A stretch of DNA of 64,000 nucleotides from Macrostomum hystrix (Eukaryota > Platyhelminthes > Macrostomidae), in assembly GCA_950097015.1 (NCBI GenBank), contig CATNEN010000038.1, positions 6,435,001 to 6,499,000 of the forward strand. Direction: 5' to 3'. Below are positions 22,799-34,567 of this stretch, piece after piece. Below the pieces are notes generated by a model. It ran no database searches. It saw nothing but the letters and a program-made list of their open reading frames with translations, and was not told where the DNA came from. The translations under genes and the position numbers were made by a program. The stretch's first letter is position 1; each line of letters begins with the position of its first letter.

Positions 22799-25700
22799 TT
22801 ATCCCACTGCGCTGATGAACAAGCGGCTGAGCTCCGGGTCGGAGGCGCGCACCGTCATGTTCATGGTGACGCCCTGGCCGGAGGCTGCTAGACGGCACCT
22901 GGCCAGCACGTCGTGGCCGCCGCGGAACACCCCGGCCAGGTGCAGTGTGTGGGTGGACTTGCTCGGATCTGGCTTATCCGAGCGATCGCAGGCAGCCAAG
23001 CCGAAGATCTTGATGAGGTTCTGGACGGCGTCAACTATTGACGCCATGCTGGTGAGGGCGAATGTGTCCTCCAGCTCCGAGTCGGGCGCCAGCTCCTCCC
23101 AGGCCGCTGAGAAGTTCGGCTTGATGACCGGCTGGACAAAATCGCAGACGCCAATGTCCAGCTCTTCTAGGACGTACTCGTCTGAGTAGCCTTCGTCAGA
23201 GTCCGGCTGCCCGGTGGCCGGGTCGCAGTCCTTCACAACGAAGCGCAGTGTGCAGGCCATGCCGCAGGACGACGGGTCGGTGGGCCGGAACACCGAGTAG
23301 CAGGTGGCCGGCGTGTTGTAGGGCAGGGCAGGAGCCGGGATTACCTGGGAACCAGTCGGACATTGTGTTCGATTCAGGGATAAATATTTATAATTTTAAT
23401 CCAACGAGATGGGATTCTGAAATCTGGCATTTAAAATCTGACGAGAAATGGGATTCTGAAATCTGGGATTTAAAATCCGACGAGATGGGATTCCGAAATC
23501 TGGGATTTAAAATCCGACGAGAGAGGGGATTCTGAAATCTGGGATTTAAAATCTGACGAGATGGGATTCTGAAATCTGGGATTTAAAATCCGACGAGATG
23601 GGATTCCGAAATCTGGGATTTAAAATCCGACGAGAGAGGGGATTCTGAAATCTGGGATTTAAAATCCGACGAGATGGGATTATGAAATCTGGGATTTAAA
23701 ATCCGACGAGATGGGATTCCGAAATCTGGGATTTAAAATCCGACGAGAGAGGGGATTCTGAAATCTGGGATTTAAAATCTGACGAGAGATGGGATTCTGA
23801 AATCTGGGATTTAAAATCTGACGAGATGGGATTATGAAATCTGGGATTTAAAATCCGACGAGAGAGGGAATTCTGAAATCTGGGATTTAAAATCCGACGA
23901 GATGGGATTCTGAAATCTGGGATTTAAAATCCGACGAGATGGGATTCTGAAATCTGGGATTTTAAATCCGACGAGATGGGATTCTGAAATCTGGGATTTT
24001 AAATCCGACGAGATTGGATTCTGAAATCTGGGATTTTAAATCCGACGAGAGAGGGGATTCTGAAATCTGGGATTTAAAATCTGACGAGATGGGATTGTGA
24101 AATCTGTTATTTTATTATATACAACGCTTTGAGATTCTAAAATTTGGGATTTTTAAATACGGCACGATGGTACTCTAAAATATTGGATTTTGAATCTGAT
24201 TTTGAGTCCAACAATATGGGATTATAAATTCAACAGGATGGGATTCTAAATCTTCTGACTGGAAATATAGAGGATTTTAAAAGTTAGTTGGAAAGTGACT
24301 AGAAGATTTAGGTCTAAAACCGACAGATGCAAAAAGAAAAACAAAATAACCAACCTTCACCAGCTCCCAATCCTCTGAAGGCACGCAGTCGACGTGAACA
24401 TTCTCGAGCCGCTGGTCCGGCAGTGTGTTGAGCAGGTCGAACTGCAGCAGCAGGTAGTCGCTAAAAGCGTGCTTCACGCAGGTGACAGAGTACTCGGTCT
24501 CCTCCTCGGTGAGTCGAACTGGCTCGGAGCTCTTAAACAGGCTGCCCAGGGCTGACAGCTCGGGCACCGCAGCCAACTGCTTGGCGTAGCGATCAGCCTG
24601 CGTCTCCAGCGACTTTGCCGGCTGTTTGGCGGCGAAGGCCTCGGGCAGGGCCGAATCGTCCTGCTTGGGCCGGGCGGCCGGAGTGTGTACAGGCACCGAG
24701 CGAAGGTCGAACTTCTGCTGCAGTGACTCGGCCGCCTGCTGGGTGTACCTGGGAGTGAGATGTGGATCTGGGGAGTGAGATATGGAACTGGGGAGTGAGA
24801 TATGGAACTGTGGGGTGAGAGATGGAACTGGATGAATGAGATATGGAACTGGAGGAGTGGGATATGGAACTGGGAATGAGAAACTAAAGAAGTAGTGTCA
24901 AGAAAAAAAACTGGTAAGGATGAGAACTAGAACTGGTAGGGATGAGAAATAGAACTGACAGGGATGAGAAATAGAACTGGCAGGGATGAGAAATAGAACT
25001 GGCAGGGATAAGAAATAGAACTGGCAGGGATAAGAAATAGAACTGGCAGGGATTAGCAATAGAACTGGCAGGGATGAGAAATAGAACTGGCAGGGATGAG
25101 AAATAGAACTGGCAGGGATGAGAAATAGAACTGGCAGGGATGATTAAGTGCTATAATTTCGGTCGCACCTGAGCAGCGCCTGTTCCAGACCGACCACGGA
25201 CAGCTGCATCGGCGCCAGGACGAACTTGGCGGACAGCTGGTCGTTGCGCAAGGACAGCACCCGGTGGTAGAAAGTGGCGCGGTCGCGAACCTCATCGTCC
25301 GTATCCAGCTTGCAGCGGTCCAGCAGCACCAGCACAGAGTCCAACAGCGGGGCGTGGAGGGCGCCGAATTTTGCCAGCGCGGCCACAGCGGCAGCCCGGA
25401 CTAGCGGCACCTCCAGGATCACGCGGTTGTAGATGTACCTGAGCCGGAGGGACGACTGGTCTGTTATCTTTCCCCGACGTGTCTTTTAATTTCTGAAGAA
25501 TTATGCTTCCCACATTCTCATATCACTCCTAGATTCTCATATCTCTCCTAGATTCTCATATCTCTCCTAGATTCTCAAATATCTCCTAGATTTTCATCTC
25601 TCCTAGATTCTCATCTCTCCCAGATTCTCATATCTCTCCTAGATTCTCAAATATCTCCTAGATTTTCATCTCTCCTAGATTCTCATCTCTCCCAGATTCT

Positions 25701-28700
25701 CATATCTCTCCTAGATTCTTACATCTCTCCTAGATTCTCATATCTCTCCCAGATTCTCATATCTCTCCTAGATTCTCATATCTCTCCTAGATTCTCATAT
25801 CTCTCCTAGATTCTCATATCTCTCCTAAATTCTCATATCTCTCCTAGATTCTTACATCTCTCCTAGATTCTTACATCTCTCCCAGATTCTCATATCTCTC
25901 CTAGATTCTCATATCTCTCCCAGATTCTCATATCTCTCCTAGATTCTCATATCTCTCCTAGATTCTCATATCTCTCCTAGATTCTCATATCTCTCCTAGA
26001 TTCTCATATCTCTCCTAGATTCTCATATCTCTCCTAGATTCTCATATCTCTCCTAGATTCTCATATCTCTCCTAGATTCTCAAATATCTCCTAGATTTTC
26101 ATCTCTCCTAGATTCTCATCTCTCCCAGATTCTCATATCTCTCCTAGATTCTTACATCTCTCCTAGATTCTCATATCTCTCCCAGATTCTCATATCTCTC
26201 CTAGATTCTCATATCTCTCCTAGATTCTCATATCTCTCCTAGATTCTCATATCTCTCCTAAATTCTCATATCTCTCCTAGATTCTTACATCTCTCCTAGA
26301 TTCTTACATCTCTCCCAGATTCTCATATCTCTCCTAGATTCTCATATCTCTCCCAGATTCTCATATCTCTCCTAGATTCTCATATCTCTCCTAGATTCTC
26401 ATATCTCTCCTAGATTCTCATATCTCTCCTAGATTCTCATATCTCTCCTAGATTCTCATATCTCTCCTAGATTCTCATATCTCTCCTAGATTCTCATATC
26501 TCTCCTAGATTCTCCTAGGCCAGGCGCTCACCTGATGTACTTGGACGGCCGCATAGTTTTGGGTCCTTCCTCGCCGAGCAAATGCAGAGTCTTAACAGCC
26601 AACACCGGGTGCTCGCAGTCCTCAATGAACTCGCACAGGTGTGACAGGCCGGCCTCCTTAGACTCTGGATTCTCTTCGATCACGGATAGCAGAGCTTCGA
26701 CAATCGATCGCTTATAATCGTAGCTGCCCTCCTCTCGCAGCATCTGACTGAGGAAGGTCATCATGACCGCCTGCTTGCGCGGATATTTGCTGCAGAGGGC
26801 GCGGACACTCTGAACTACAACGATTTTGAATTCGTCCGAAATGTCCGTCATGAAGGTGGAGATCTGCTTCATTAGGCGATCGACCGAGGCCTCGGAGCCT
26901 GTCTTCAACAGCGTCGTGATGGCCAAGGTGGCGATGGACCTGACAACGCAGAGGGAGAAATTAATCTAGTTATTAGTTTGGTTGATCTAGTAAGCTGAAA
27001 ATAATTTTTTATCGATCGCACGATACGACCTTTTATCTCATTTTAAAATCCCTATTTCAGATTTTTTATAGTATTATTCCCTTAAAATAATTTATGACCG
27101 TAAAATTGTCCGCCGAAAAGCCAGCTAAAACTGTAACTGTCCTTCTAAAAATTCTCCTAAAACTGTCCACCTAAACAATCCTCCTAAAACTGTCCACCTA
27201 AACACAATCCTCCTAAAACTGTCCTTCTAAACAATCCTTCTAAAACTGTCCTTCTAAACAATCCTCCTTAAACTGTGCACCTAAACAATCCTAAAACTAC
27301 AAACCTAAATAATCCTCCTAAAACTGTCCACCTAAACAATCCTCCTAAAACTGTCCTTCTAAACAATCCTCCTAAAACTGCCAACCTAAACAATCTTCCT
27401 AAAACTGTCCTTCTAAACAATCCTCCTAAAACTGTCCTTCTAAACAATCCTCCTTAAACTGTCCACCTAAACAATCCTCCTAAAACTGCCAACCTAAACA
27501 ATTCTCCTAAAACTTTCAACCTAAAAAATCCTCCTAAAACTGCCTACATAAACAACCCTTCCGACTGTTCACCTAAAACAACCCTCCTAAAAAGTCCTGA
27601 AAGAACCCTCTAAAAATATCAAAGCGGAAACTATAATTTTGAAATAACGCTTCGAACTCTGTCCACTTTTTACGGCTTTTCTACATATCATAATGAAATA
27701 ACAAACTGTAAAGACGTCCTCTGAGAACCGGCTTTAAGAGGCCACTGAAAACAGAAAATCTAACCCATCCCTCCTAGACTAATCAAACTAATTTTTTAGA
27801 ACAACACACTAAACACAATGGCCAAGAGTTTTCGGTCCCAAAAGTGCTTTAGTGTGCTACTAAATCGCATCGAAATCGCACCTGTTTGAGTCGGAAATGA
27901 GCTGCTCCAGGTCTAGATTGCAGGCGGTCACAGCTGCCGGATGCTTCATGGCCACCTGGTTGAGAGTTCGCACAGCGGCGAAGCGCAGCACAGCCTTCGG
28001 CGAGCTCAGGAACATCTGCAGCACGGAGACTGCCGGAGCTAGGTCCTTGGCAGAGGTCTGCTCCAGTGCCACGATGGCGCGGGCGGCTTCGTACACGACT
28101 AGCTCGGATTTATTGCGCAGGCAGCTCTCCAGGAACTCGAAGGAGGCGGCGTCCTGCCCGGAGGAGCTCTCCTGCAATGAGATTTTGAGTACAGGATGAG
28201 ACAGGGACGAAATATAAGATCCTAGATGAGATATGAGATTCTGGAATGAGAGATAAGATTCTAGAATGAGAGATGAGATTCTGGATTGAGAGATGAGACT
28301 CTGGGATGAGATATGAGATACTTGGATAAAATATTAAATTTTGGGATGAGATATTAGATCCTTGGATAAAAGATGAGATTCTAGGATGAGATATGAGATA
28401 AAGGGATAAGAGATGAGACCATGGGATGAGATATGAGATTCAAGTGCAATAAGGACAAAGCCTAGTTTAGCCTAGTCTAGCTAAAGCCAACCCACCTGAA
28501 TTAGTCGGCTAGCCACACGAATGAGGTAGCAATAGGCCAGTGGCGATCTCAGCGAGCTCTTGCTGTACTTCTGCACCAGTTTAGTCACGGCTAGCCTGTC
28601 TGATCTGCGAATCTGATGCAGCAGTCCCAGGGCGTGGTACTGCACCATAACCGAGTCCGAGTTCACAGCCTCTTGAACCTCGTTGCTCCATCGCCGCACC

Positions 28701-31064
28701 ACATCCTGGCTAGTGCGGAACATCTGGTAGGCGCTGACCAGGGCGGCGCTGCTAACTGGCGGCGAACGGTCCACAATGGCCTGCTTCATGAAGCGCTCGA
28801 TGCTCTGCAGCATGCCGGCGTCTGTGATGCGACACAGGGCCCTGATTGACGGCGCCCGGAATGCGTCCTCCTTGCCTGCTCCGGGCAGGTATGGGTCAGG
28901 TAAAAATGATATGAAAAAAAATAGATTTAGGATATTAAGTTCGGAAGAATGGATTTGAGGCGACGAATTTGGCAAGATAAATTTAAGAAATGGATTTCGA
29001 ATGATTTGGGAAGACAAATTTGGGAAGATGGATTTGGGAAGACAAATTTGGGAAGATGGGTTGGGGAAGATGGATTTGGGAAGATGGATTTGGGAAGACA
29101 AATTTGGGAAGATGGATTTGGGAAGATGGATTTGGGAAGACAAATTTGGGAAGATGGATTTGGGAAGATGGATTTGGGAAGATGGATTTGGGAAGATGGA
29201 TTTGGGAAGATGGATTTGGGAAGATGGATTTGGGAAGATGGATTTGGGAAATGGATTTGGTATGATGGATTTGGGAAGATGAATTTGGGAAGACAAATTT
29301 GGGAAGATGGTTTCGGGAAGATGCATTTGGGAAGATGGATTTAGGAAGAATAATAAAAAAATAGTTATATCTTTACAGATTTGATAAATAGAAGATTTAT
29401 TACGGAATAATTGAATCAGTTTTCAACAATATTACATTTTCTAATCTAAAGATAATTAAGGAAAGCCATTTGAATGAACAAAGCATGTCGGGCATTGGAC
29501 AGGTTTGGTCAATAAAGCAATGCGCTGCTTCAAAGAAAATTTTAGATCGATATTTTTTAAAATACCCAGATTGAGATTTCCAGAACAAGCTGATAACAAC
29601 TGACCAGTCATGTCCTTGGTGAGGCTGCTAGTGACAATGATGACATCCTCGGCTACATTGGCCATCTCCTTAATCACAATATAAACTAGGCGACGCAGGT
29701 GAACGTCCTTGTTCTGGAACAGTTTGGTCATGGCAAAGAATGCCTCGGTGGCCTCCGTACGGCCGAGCTGCTCGCCCTGGCCCAGAATCACCAGCATCTT
29801 CGTCAGGATCTCCGTGCATCGGCGCACCTTCAATGGGGTCTCGTTGAACACGCGGGCCTCCTGAAGTACGGTGCTCTTCTCTAAGCCAGTGTAGAGGCTG
29901 GCCCGGCCTTGGTGGGAGTTGATGGAGAAATCAGAACAATAGCAACATTGCAAATTTTGCTGATTTAGAAAATTAGTCTTTGAAATAGGAGGGATGCAAG
30001 CCTTGTGGGAGAAGTTGGACACTATGTAAGTTGTTAACTATGCAAACCAACAACTGTCAGATGACATGGTGACCAATAATTATAGACTTGATGGCATAAC
30101 ATGAATACATGAATAAAGTAGGCAGTATATTTGGAGACACAGGGTATCATAAGCTGCAGATTCCTTATCAAATCAGGCTATTGAAAAAATTCTGTGTACT
30201 AGTATTGTGACAGTAATATGTTTTTCTTACTCTAGTTTTACTTTAATAATAATAATAATAATTACATGAAGGCTGCGGGCACTGGCATAGCATTCGGTGA
30301 CACTAGACCCGCAGTCACTGATTAGGCAATTTTGAACCATTTTGCTGGACTCTAAGCACACATGCACATGGATACCATATGCAGTCGCACGCTCATAAAA
30401 GTTTGAACATGTGTCATGATTTTCATGATGTTAGGCAGCATTCACTTTCACTGTGCCATGGAGGTTGGCACTTAAGGGCATAAATGGTGATAAGCCCCTA
30501 AGCCTTCTATCTACAGCTGCAGATCAAATAACTGTGGCCTTGACATGGACACAAGCTCAGGAACATAGGTGCAAGAGACTAACACATTAGAGGCAAGAGA
30601 CAAACACATAACACTATTGTCTTGAAATACTTGACATTGTATGATTGTTCATTGTAAAAAAATAGAAGTAAAAAATTATTATACAAATAACCAGTGCAGT
30701 AGACATGCAATTATGGTGACCTGTGACCATAATCCACGACACTCTTATCTAAGCAATAAGGCAAATAAAAAATACAAATATTTCTTATAATTATTTGCTA
30801 TCTAATAAATAAATATTTACACTGATACACTGTTATAAATAAAAGTGCAAGTGTGTAAGTCAGAAAGATAAACTTCTGAACAATGAATCAATCAAGGAAT
30901 AATCAAAGCATCGAGTTCGTGTTGATGTCGATGACTTTGTGAAACAAGCAGTGAAAGCTAAATAACAAGATAGATAATGTGAACTGAAAAGCGTGAATTA
31001 GAGAACAAATAGGCAAGCATAAGTAATATATACCTTCTTCTTCATCCTTTTTATCACGTCGCAT
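22799..31064 (-). CDS. COPG: Coatomer subunit gamma (gamma-COP), complete
   Basis: Eight exons on the minus strand: 31064-31034, 29907-29605, 28878-28496, 28171-27882, 26939-26532, 25438-25169, 24748-24355 and 23344-22799 (TAA). Summed length is 2625 nt, 874 codons, the length I recall for human COPG1. All seven junctions keep frame. Gamma-COP is a large subunit of the COPI coat that drives Golgi-to-ER and intra-Golgi transport; its appendage recruits ArfGAP. Hallmark stretches: [125 protein letters not shown], and in the appendage [17 protein letters not shown]. The first exon encodes only [10 protein letters not shown]. Introns 2-7 each contain a different minisatellite and intron 1 a SINE. 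Confidence 0.96.
23395..24105. repeat. 37-bp minisatellite in coatomer intron 7
   Basis: About 18 copies of a unit beginning gatgggattctgaaatctgg and ending ttaaaatccgacga, with an insertion variant cgagagaggggatt. Degenerate copies fade out to about 24250. Confined to one intron. Confidence 0.95.
24755..25145. repeat. 22-bp minisatellite in coatomer intron 6
   Basis: Two linked arrays: first 'gagtgagatatggaactgg' units, then about ten copies of agaactggcagggatgagaa plus at. Both share a ggaactgg/gaactgg core, so the second may derive from the first. Confidence 0.92.
25500..26520. repeat. 19-bp minisatellite in coatomer intron 5
   Basis: About 53 copies of agattctcatatctctcct. Variants (caaatatctcc, ttttcatctctcc, cttacatctctcc, ctctcccag) recur in the same order in two blocks roughly 430 bp apart, so the array grew partly by segmental duplication. 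It begins about 10 bp from the intron's 5' splice site (minus strand). Confidence 0.97.
27120..27600. repeat. About 27-bp minisatellite in coatomer intron 4
   Basis: Alternating half-units ctaaacaatcctc and ctaaaactgtcctt make a composite repeat of about 27 bp; roughly 16 degenerate copies. Confidence 0.92.
28185..28440. repeat. Degenerate short-unit repeat in coatomer intron 3
   Basis: Units around 18 bp of the type gagatgagattctgggat, with poor conservation. Fills most of the 323-bp intron. Confidence 0.8.
28975..29348. repeat. 14-bp minisatellite in coatomer intron 2
   Basis: About 26 copies of gatggatttgggaa with variants gacaaatttgggaa. Open in several frames in both directions, with no real coding sense. 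Confidence 0.96.
30245..30600 (-). mobile_element. SINE family A, copy 3
   Basis: Begins with (aat)n and aaggctgcgggcactggca, followed by aagcacacatgcacatg, atgttaggcagcattcac, ctgtgccatggaggttgg and taagcccctaagccttct, matching copy 1. Lies in intron 1 of the coatomer gene. Confidence 0.65.
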
Positions 31065-32311
31065 AGTGGAAAGAAAAAAACAATAACGTTTTGTGAGTCA
31101 ATGACAAAGATATACAGCAACAATTTAAGTATAAGAAAGGGCCTGTTTGTTCTAAGAAACGAGAGCTGGTTCGTCAGCGGTCTTTAAAACTATTAACCAT
31201 GAGAAGTAACAAAGTATAGTCATATTTTAAGTATATATTGTGCCTTTAAGCTTATATATTCTTTTGTAAGTAACAATATAAATTATATTAAAACATTTTT
31301 GAATAAGGAATAAGCATATTGTGATGAATGAGGAACCGTTTTATAATCAGTTTTTTATGTAGAGCATCACTCCCGGTTCGACTTAAAAAAACTCTTGCTG
31401 CAGTTTATTAATTCAAGAATTAAAAAGTGCTAAAAGAGTAAGCCTTATGCTTGGTATGGCTATTACATTTTTCCAAAGAGCTTTAACAACAGTTTCTATT
31501 TTTTTTACTTTATAACTTTATGTATGTATATACGTTGAGTTCAAGTGCTCTCAAAAATTAGATCACCCGCCTAATCTTCACAGCTTTTTTCCCACTACAT
31601 GCTCGTGCAAGCGCCTGAAATGAGCGTAAGATATTTAATTAACCAATAACACTTCTTCATTTCACATTAATTTTTTTCCTTCATCTAATGCAAGTCGTGT
31701 TTAATTTCTTTTTTTTCAGATCTTGTTATTTCTACTCAGAGTAGACTTGTGCGTATAAGACATGAACTATTGTACTCAGCCGGCGGCCGATTGCACCAGC
31801 TTGCTAGCAAATTGCTTTAAGTATGTGGTGCGGCGGCAATTCCAACAGGGCTGGTCCGGAGCTAATGGGTTAACTGAATTCTTCAATAATACACCCCATT
31901 GGCACAAACTTGACCAGCCTTTTTGCAGCCCATTTTCAAGCATTATAACGCATTTCATGACAGTTAAAATTAATAAAATAGACACATACACATGTAAGAC
32001 AGAAGTCTCGAAGTTTTATAAATGTTAATGTATTTTTGTGTCAAGCAATAACGCGCAGTTAAATGCAAAAAAAGATATTTTTTTCCAATACTACTTGTAG
32101 TAGTTAAGAGAAAAACTCGCAAATCGTCAAAAAATCTTTATTTAATGAAGAAATTAAAACTAATATAATAGTCGCAAAATATATTTATATACATTTCTTT
32201 GTTGCTAAATAGCCATAATAAACCATGTACACTTGCTCCGATCAACTTTCGTCAAGTTGAGGAGTTTAAAGCAGATTAAAGATTAAAGCACAACGGTGTT
32301 AAATAGCACAC
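31065..32311. other. AT-rich intergenic, nothing recognised
   Basis: Upstream flank of the coatomer gene. A plus-strand ORF at 31762-32028 has GC-richer composition in its first third but no domain, and no splice partners were found. Confidence 0.4.
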
Positions 32312-32319
32312 AGAGCACG

Positions 32320-33165
32320 CAAGGACCACTTAGAGTAGAAGGATGGGAAACTACGTTTCTTAGAAAAAAATTATAGGCCGGTTTTCTAAAAAAAACACTA
32401 TGGAGATAGGAAATTTTCACTTTTTTCAGATTTAAATGGCGACAGCTTTTGATTGGTAGCAGATATGAAGCTGTTATTTTGATGTAACTTGCCTGAGTTG
32501 TTGCTCTACCGAATTTTACAAAGTTTCGTACTTGAAATTTTGATCTTCATACGATTTTCTTTACTTATAAAGATCCAATTCGTCGACAATGTTTTACGTT
32601 ATTTTTATAGCTATAAATTCTTAATGAGCCTAACTTTAGACGTTTGATGATCAGCTGTAGTTTTTTAATAACATAATAACATTTTCCTTATTCATCGAAT
32701 TGTAGCTTGTAGGTCTTGTGAAGTAGCAAGTATTTTATATTAATAAAATAAATAACAATGAGTAAAAAAATATAATTAAATTTAAGCATGGCTTTGTATT
32801 TAACCTAGGAATAAATAGCTAATATTAATTAATATGTTAAAAAAATAATTATTAATTGCAAGAGGAACACAAGTAAAAGGTCGATCAAGCTAATTTTACT
32901 AGTCTGTATTGTGTTTTCAATTTCAGACTTATGAAACGTTATTTAGTAATGAAAACCGAATGAAGATCGGATTTTAATGTACAAAACTTTATAAAAATTC
33001 GGCGGAGAAACAAGTAAAGCAAGTTATATCAAAATCACAGCTTTGTATCTGCTTCCAATCAAGTGAAAATTTCCTATCTTAGTAGTGTTTTTTTCGCGAA
33101 AACCAGCCTTTAATTTTTTTTCTAAGAAACGTAGTTTCACGTCCATCTACTCCTAGCGGTCCTTG
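32320..33165. mobile_element. Long inverted-repeat element (MITE/foldback), copy 2
   Basis: Starts caaggaccacttagagtaga and ends as the complement of caaggaccgctaggagtaga. The two arms stay similar for about 250 bp, including gaaactacgtttcttagaaa and gataggaaattttcactt in inverted orientation. Flanks agagcacg and agagcacc agree at 7 of 8 bases. No ORF. Same family as 671-951. Confidence 0.85.
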
Positions 33166-33174
33166 AGAGCACCA

Positions 33175-33225
33175 AATGCACTACACGAGGATTCGAATCC
33201 ATGACCCTCGGTGCGATAGTCTGAG
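33175..33225 (-). mobile_element. Possible tRNA-like SINE head fragment
   Basis: Contains ggattcgaatcc, a B-box-like palindrome, directly after the target duplication of the inverted-repeat element. No A box or body could be confirmed. Confidence 0.25.
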
Positions 33226-34567
33226 AAAAATTCAAGTAAAAAAACCCTTGCAGTGATTTAATTGATAAAAAATAAACTCAAGTCAAATTGAATGACAGGC
33301 AAAACTGCATCTACGAGCATTTATGGTTTGAATTATCAATTCAAATTCGAGTACCAACCTGACCGAAAACTTGGAAGCTCGTATTGAAATACAATTTGTT
33401 TGTAATGGCTTTTCATTGAATATTTGTACTAAGACTTAATGGACTGGCTAAATAGCCAATTTTTATAATTGACAAGCTAACATCAATTAATATTATATCT
33501 AATTGACAAAATATTTATGAATACACAATTTAAACATTAATTCGCAGACAAAGCAATTCAGACGCAATATTACCAATTAACAGCAGCTAAACACGATTTA
33601 GGGTACTCGGTAACTAAAATATACTATAAATCCTAAGCAATACGAGAGATACATACGAGTAATTAAGCGGAAGTAAAACAGAGAAACGTTGCAGAATCGC
33701 AGCACATGATCTTAGTACGTGCAAAGCATTTATGGGAATTAAACGGTTCTAAGGCACGTAGAAAACTGTCAAATATTATAATTACCGTAAGTTTCTCGCA
33801 CTGCTTCCATTCAATGTTCTCACATTTCTACTTACAGTGGAGTAGTTAGTAGTTTTGTATTGTCGCACCCAGTCAAAATACGGTCGATAATTTCCTACAC
33901 CCGTTAGCCAATCCGCACCGCAAGCACTTCGCTATTCCAATCGAAGGATTATAATTTACAATTGCTTAACAATCTGTCTGTCAGTTGTTGTTTTATTTAC
34001 TTTACGAGCCTAATTCCAAATATTTTCAGGTTTAGTTACGAGTCGTACATGCAAAAAAGAATAGTACTGATTAAAAACACACGATTCACACAAAGTAGTG
34101 ATACACAAAAACAATAAAATATGATAGAGAAAAAACACTAGTCACCAAGAAACCTGAGTGAAGCCAGAGAAGTAAATTAAATCTATATTTGATGAATAAA
34201 ATATAATGTAACAGTATTCCAGATATTTAAAATATATTAAGAAACTTAACAGTAACAGTTATTAATTTCTGCAACAAAGAAATTTATAATTTATAATTCA
34301 AAATAAGCCAAAAAGTCGACAGGGCACACGTTATACGCATTTTTGTATAGAAATGCAGTTTTAATTCATCTGATAAATATATTCAAGAAGATAAACAGAT
34401 ATTTAGGCTATATAATTTAATAAACTGTCACAGAGAAATCAACAATTATAAAATCACCAGATTAAACTGCTTACTCACTACTTGCGTGAAGCAAAAGTAG
34501 TAAGTTATGCACATTGAAAATTAAGTCATGGAATGAGGCTTTCAAAGTGGCTATGCTGTAATTGTAA
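33226..34567. other. AT-rich intergenic, nothing recognised
   Basis: Lies 3' of the transporter gene. No exon-like ORF or array seen. Confidence 0.4.
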
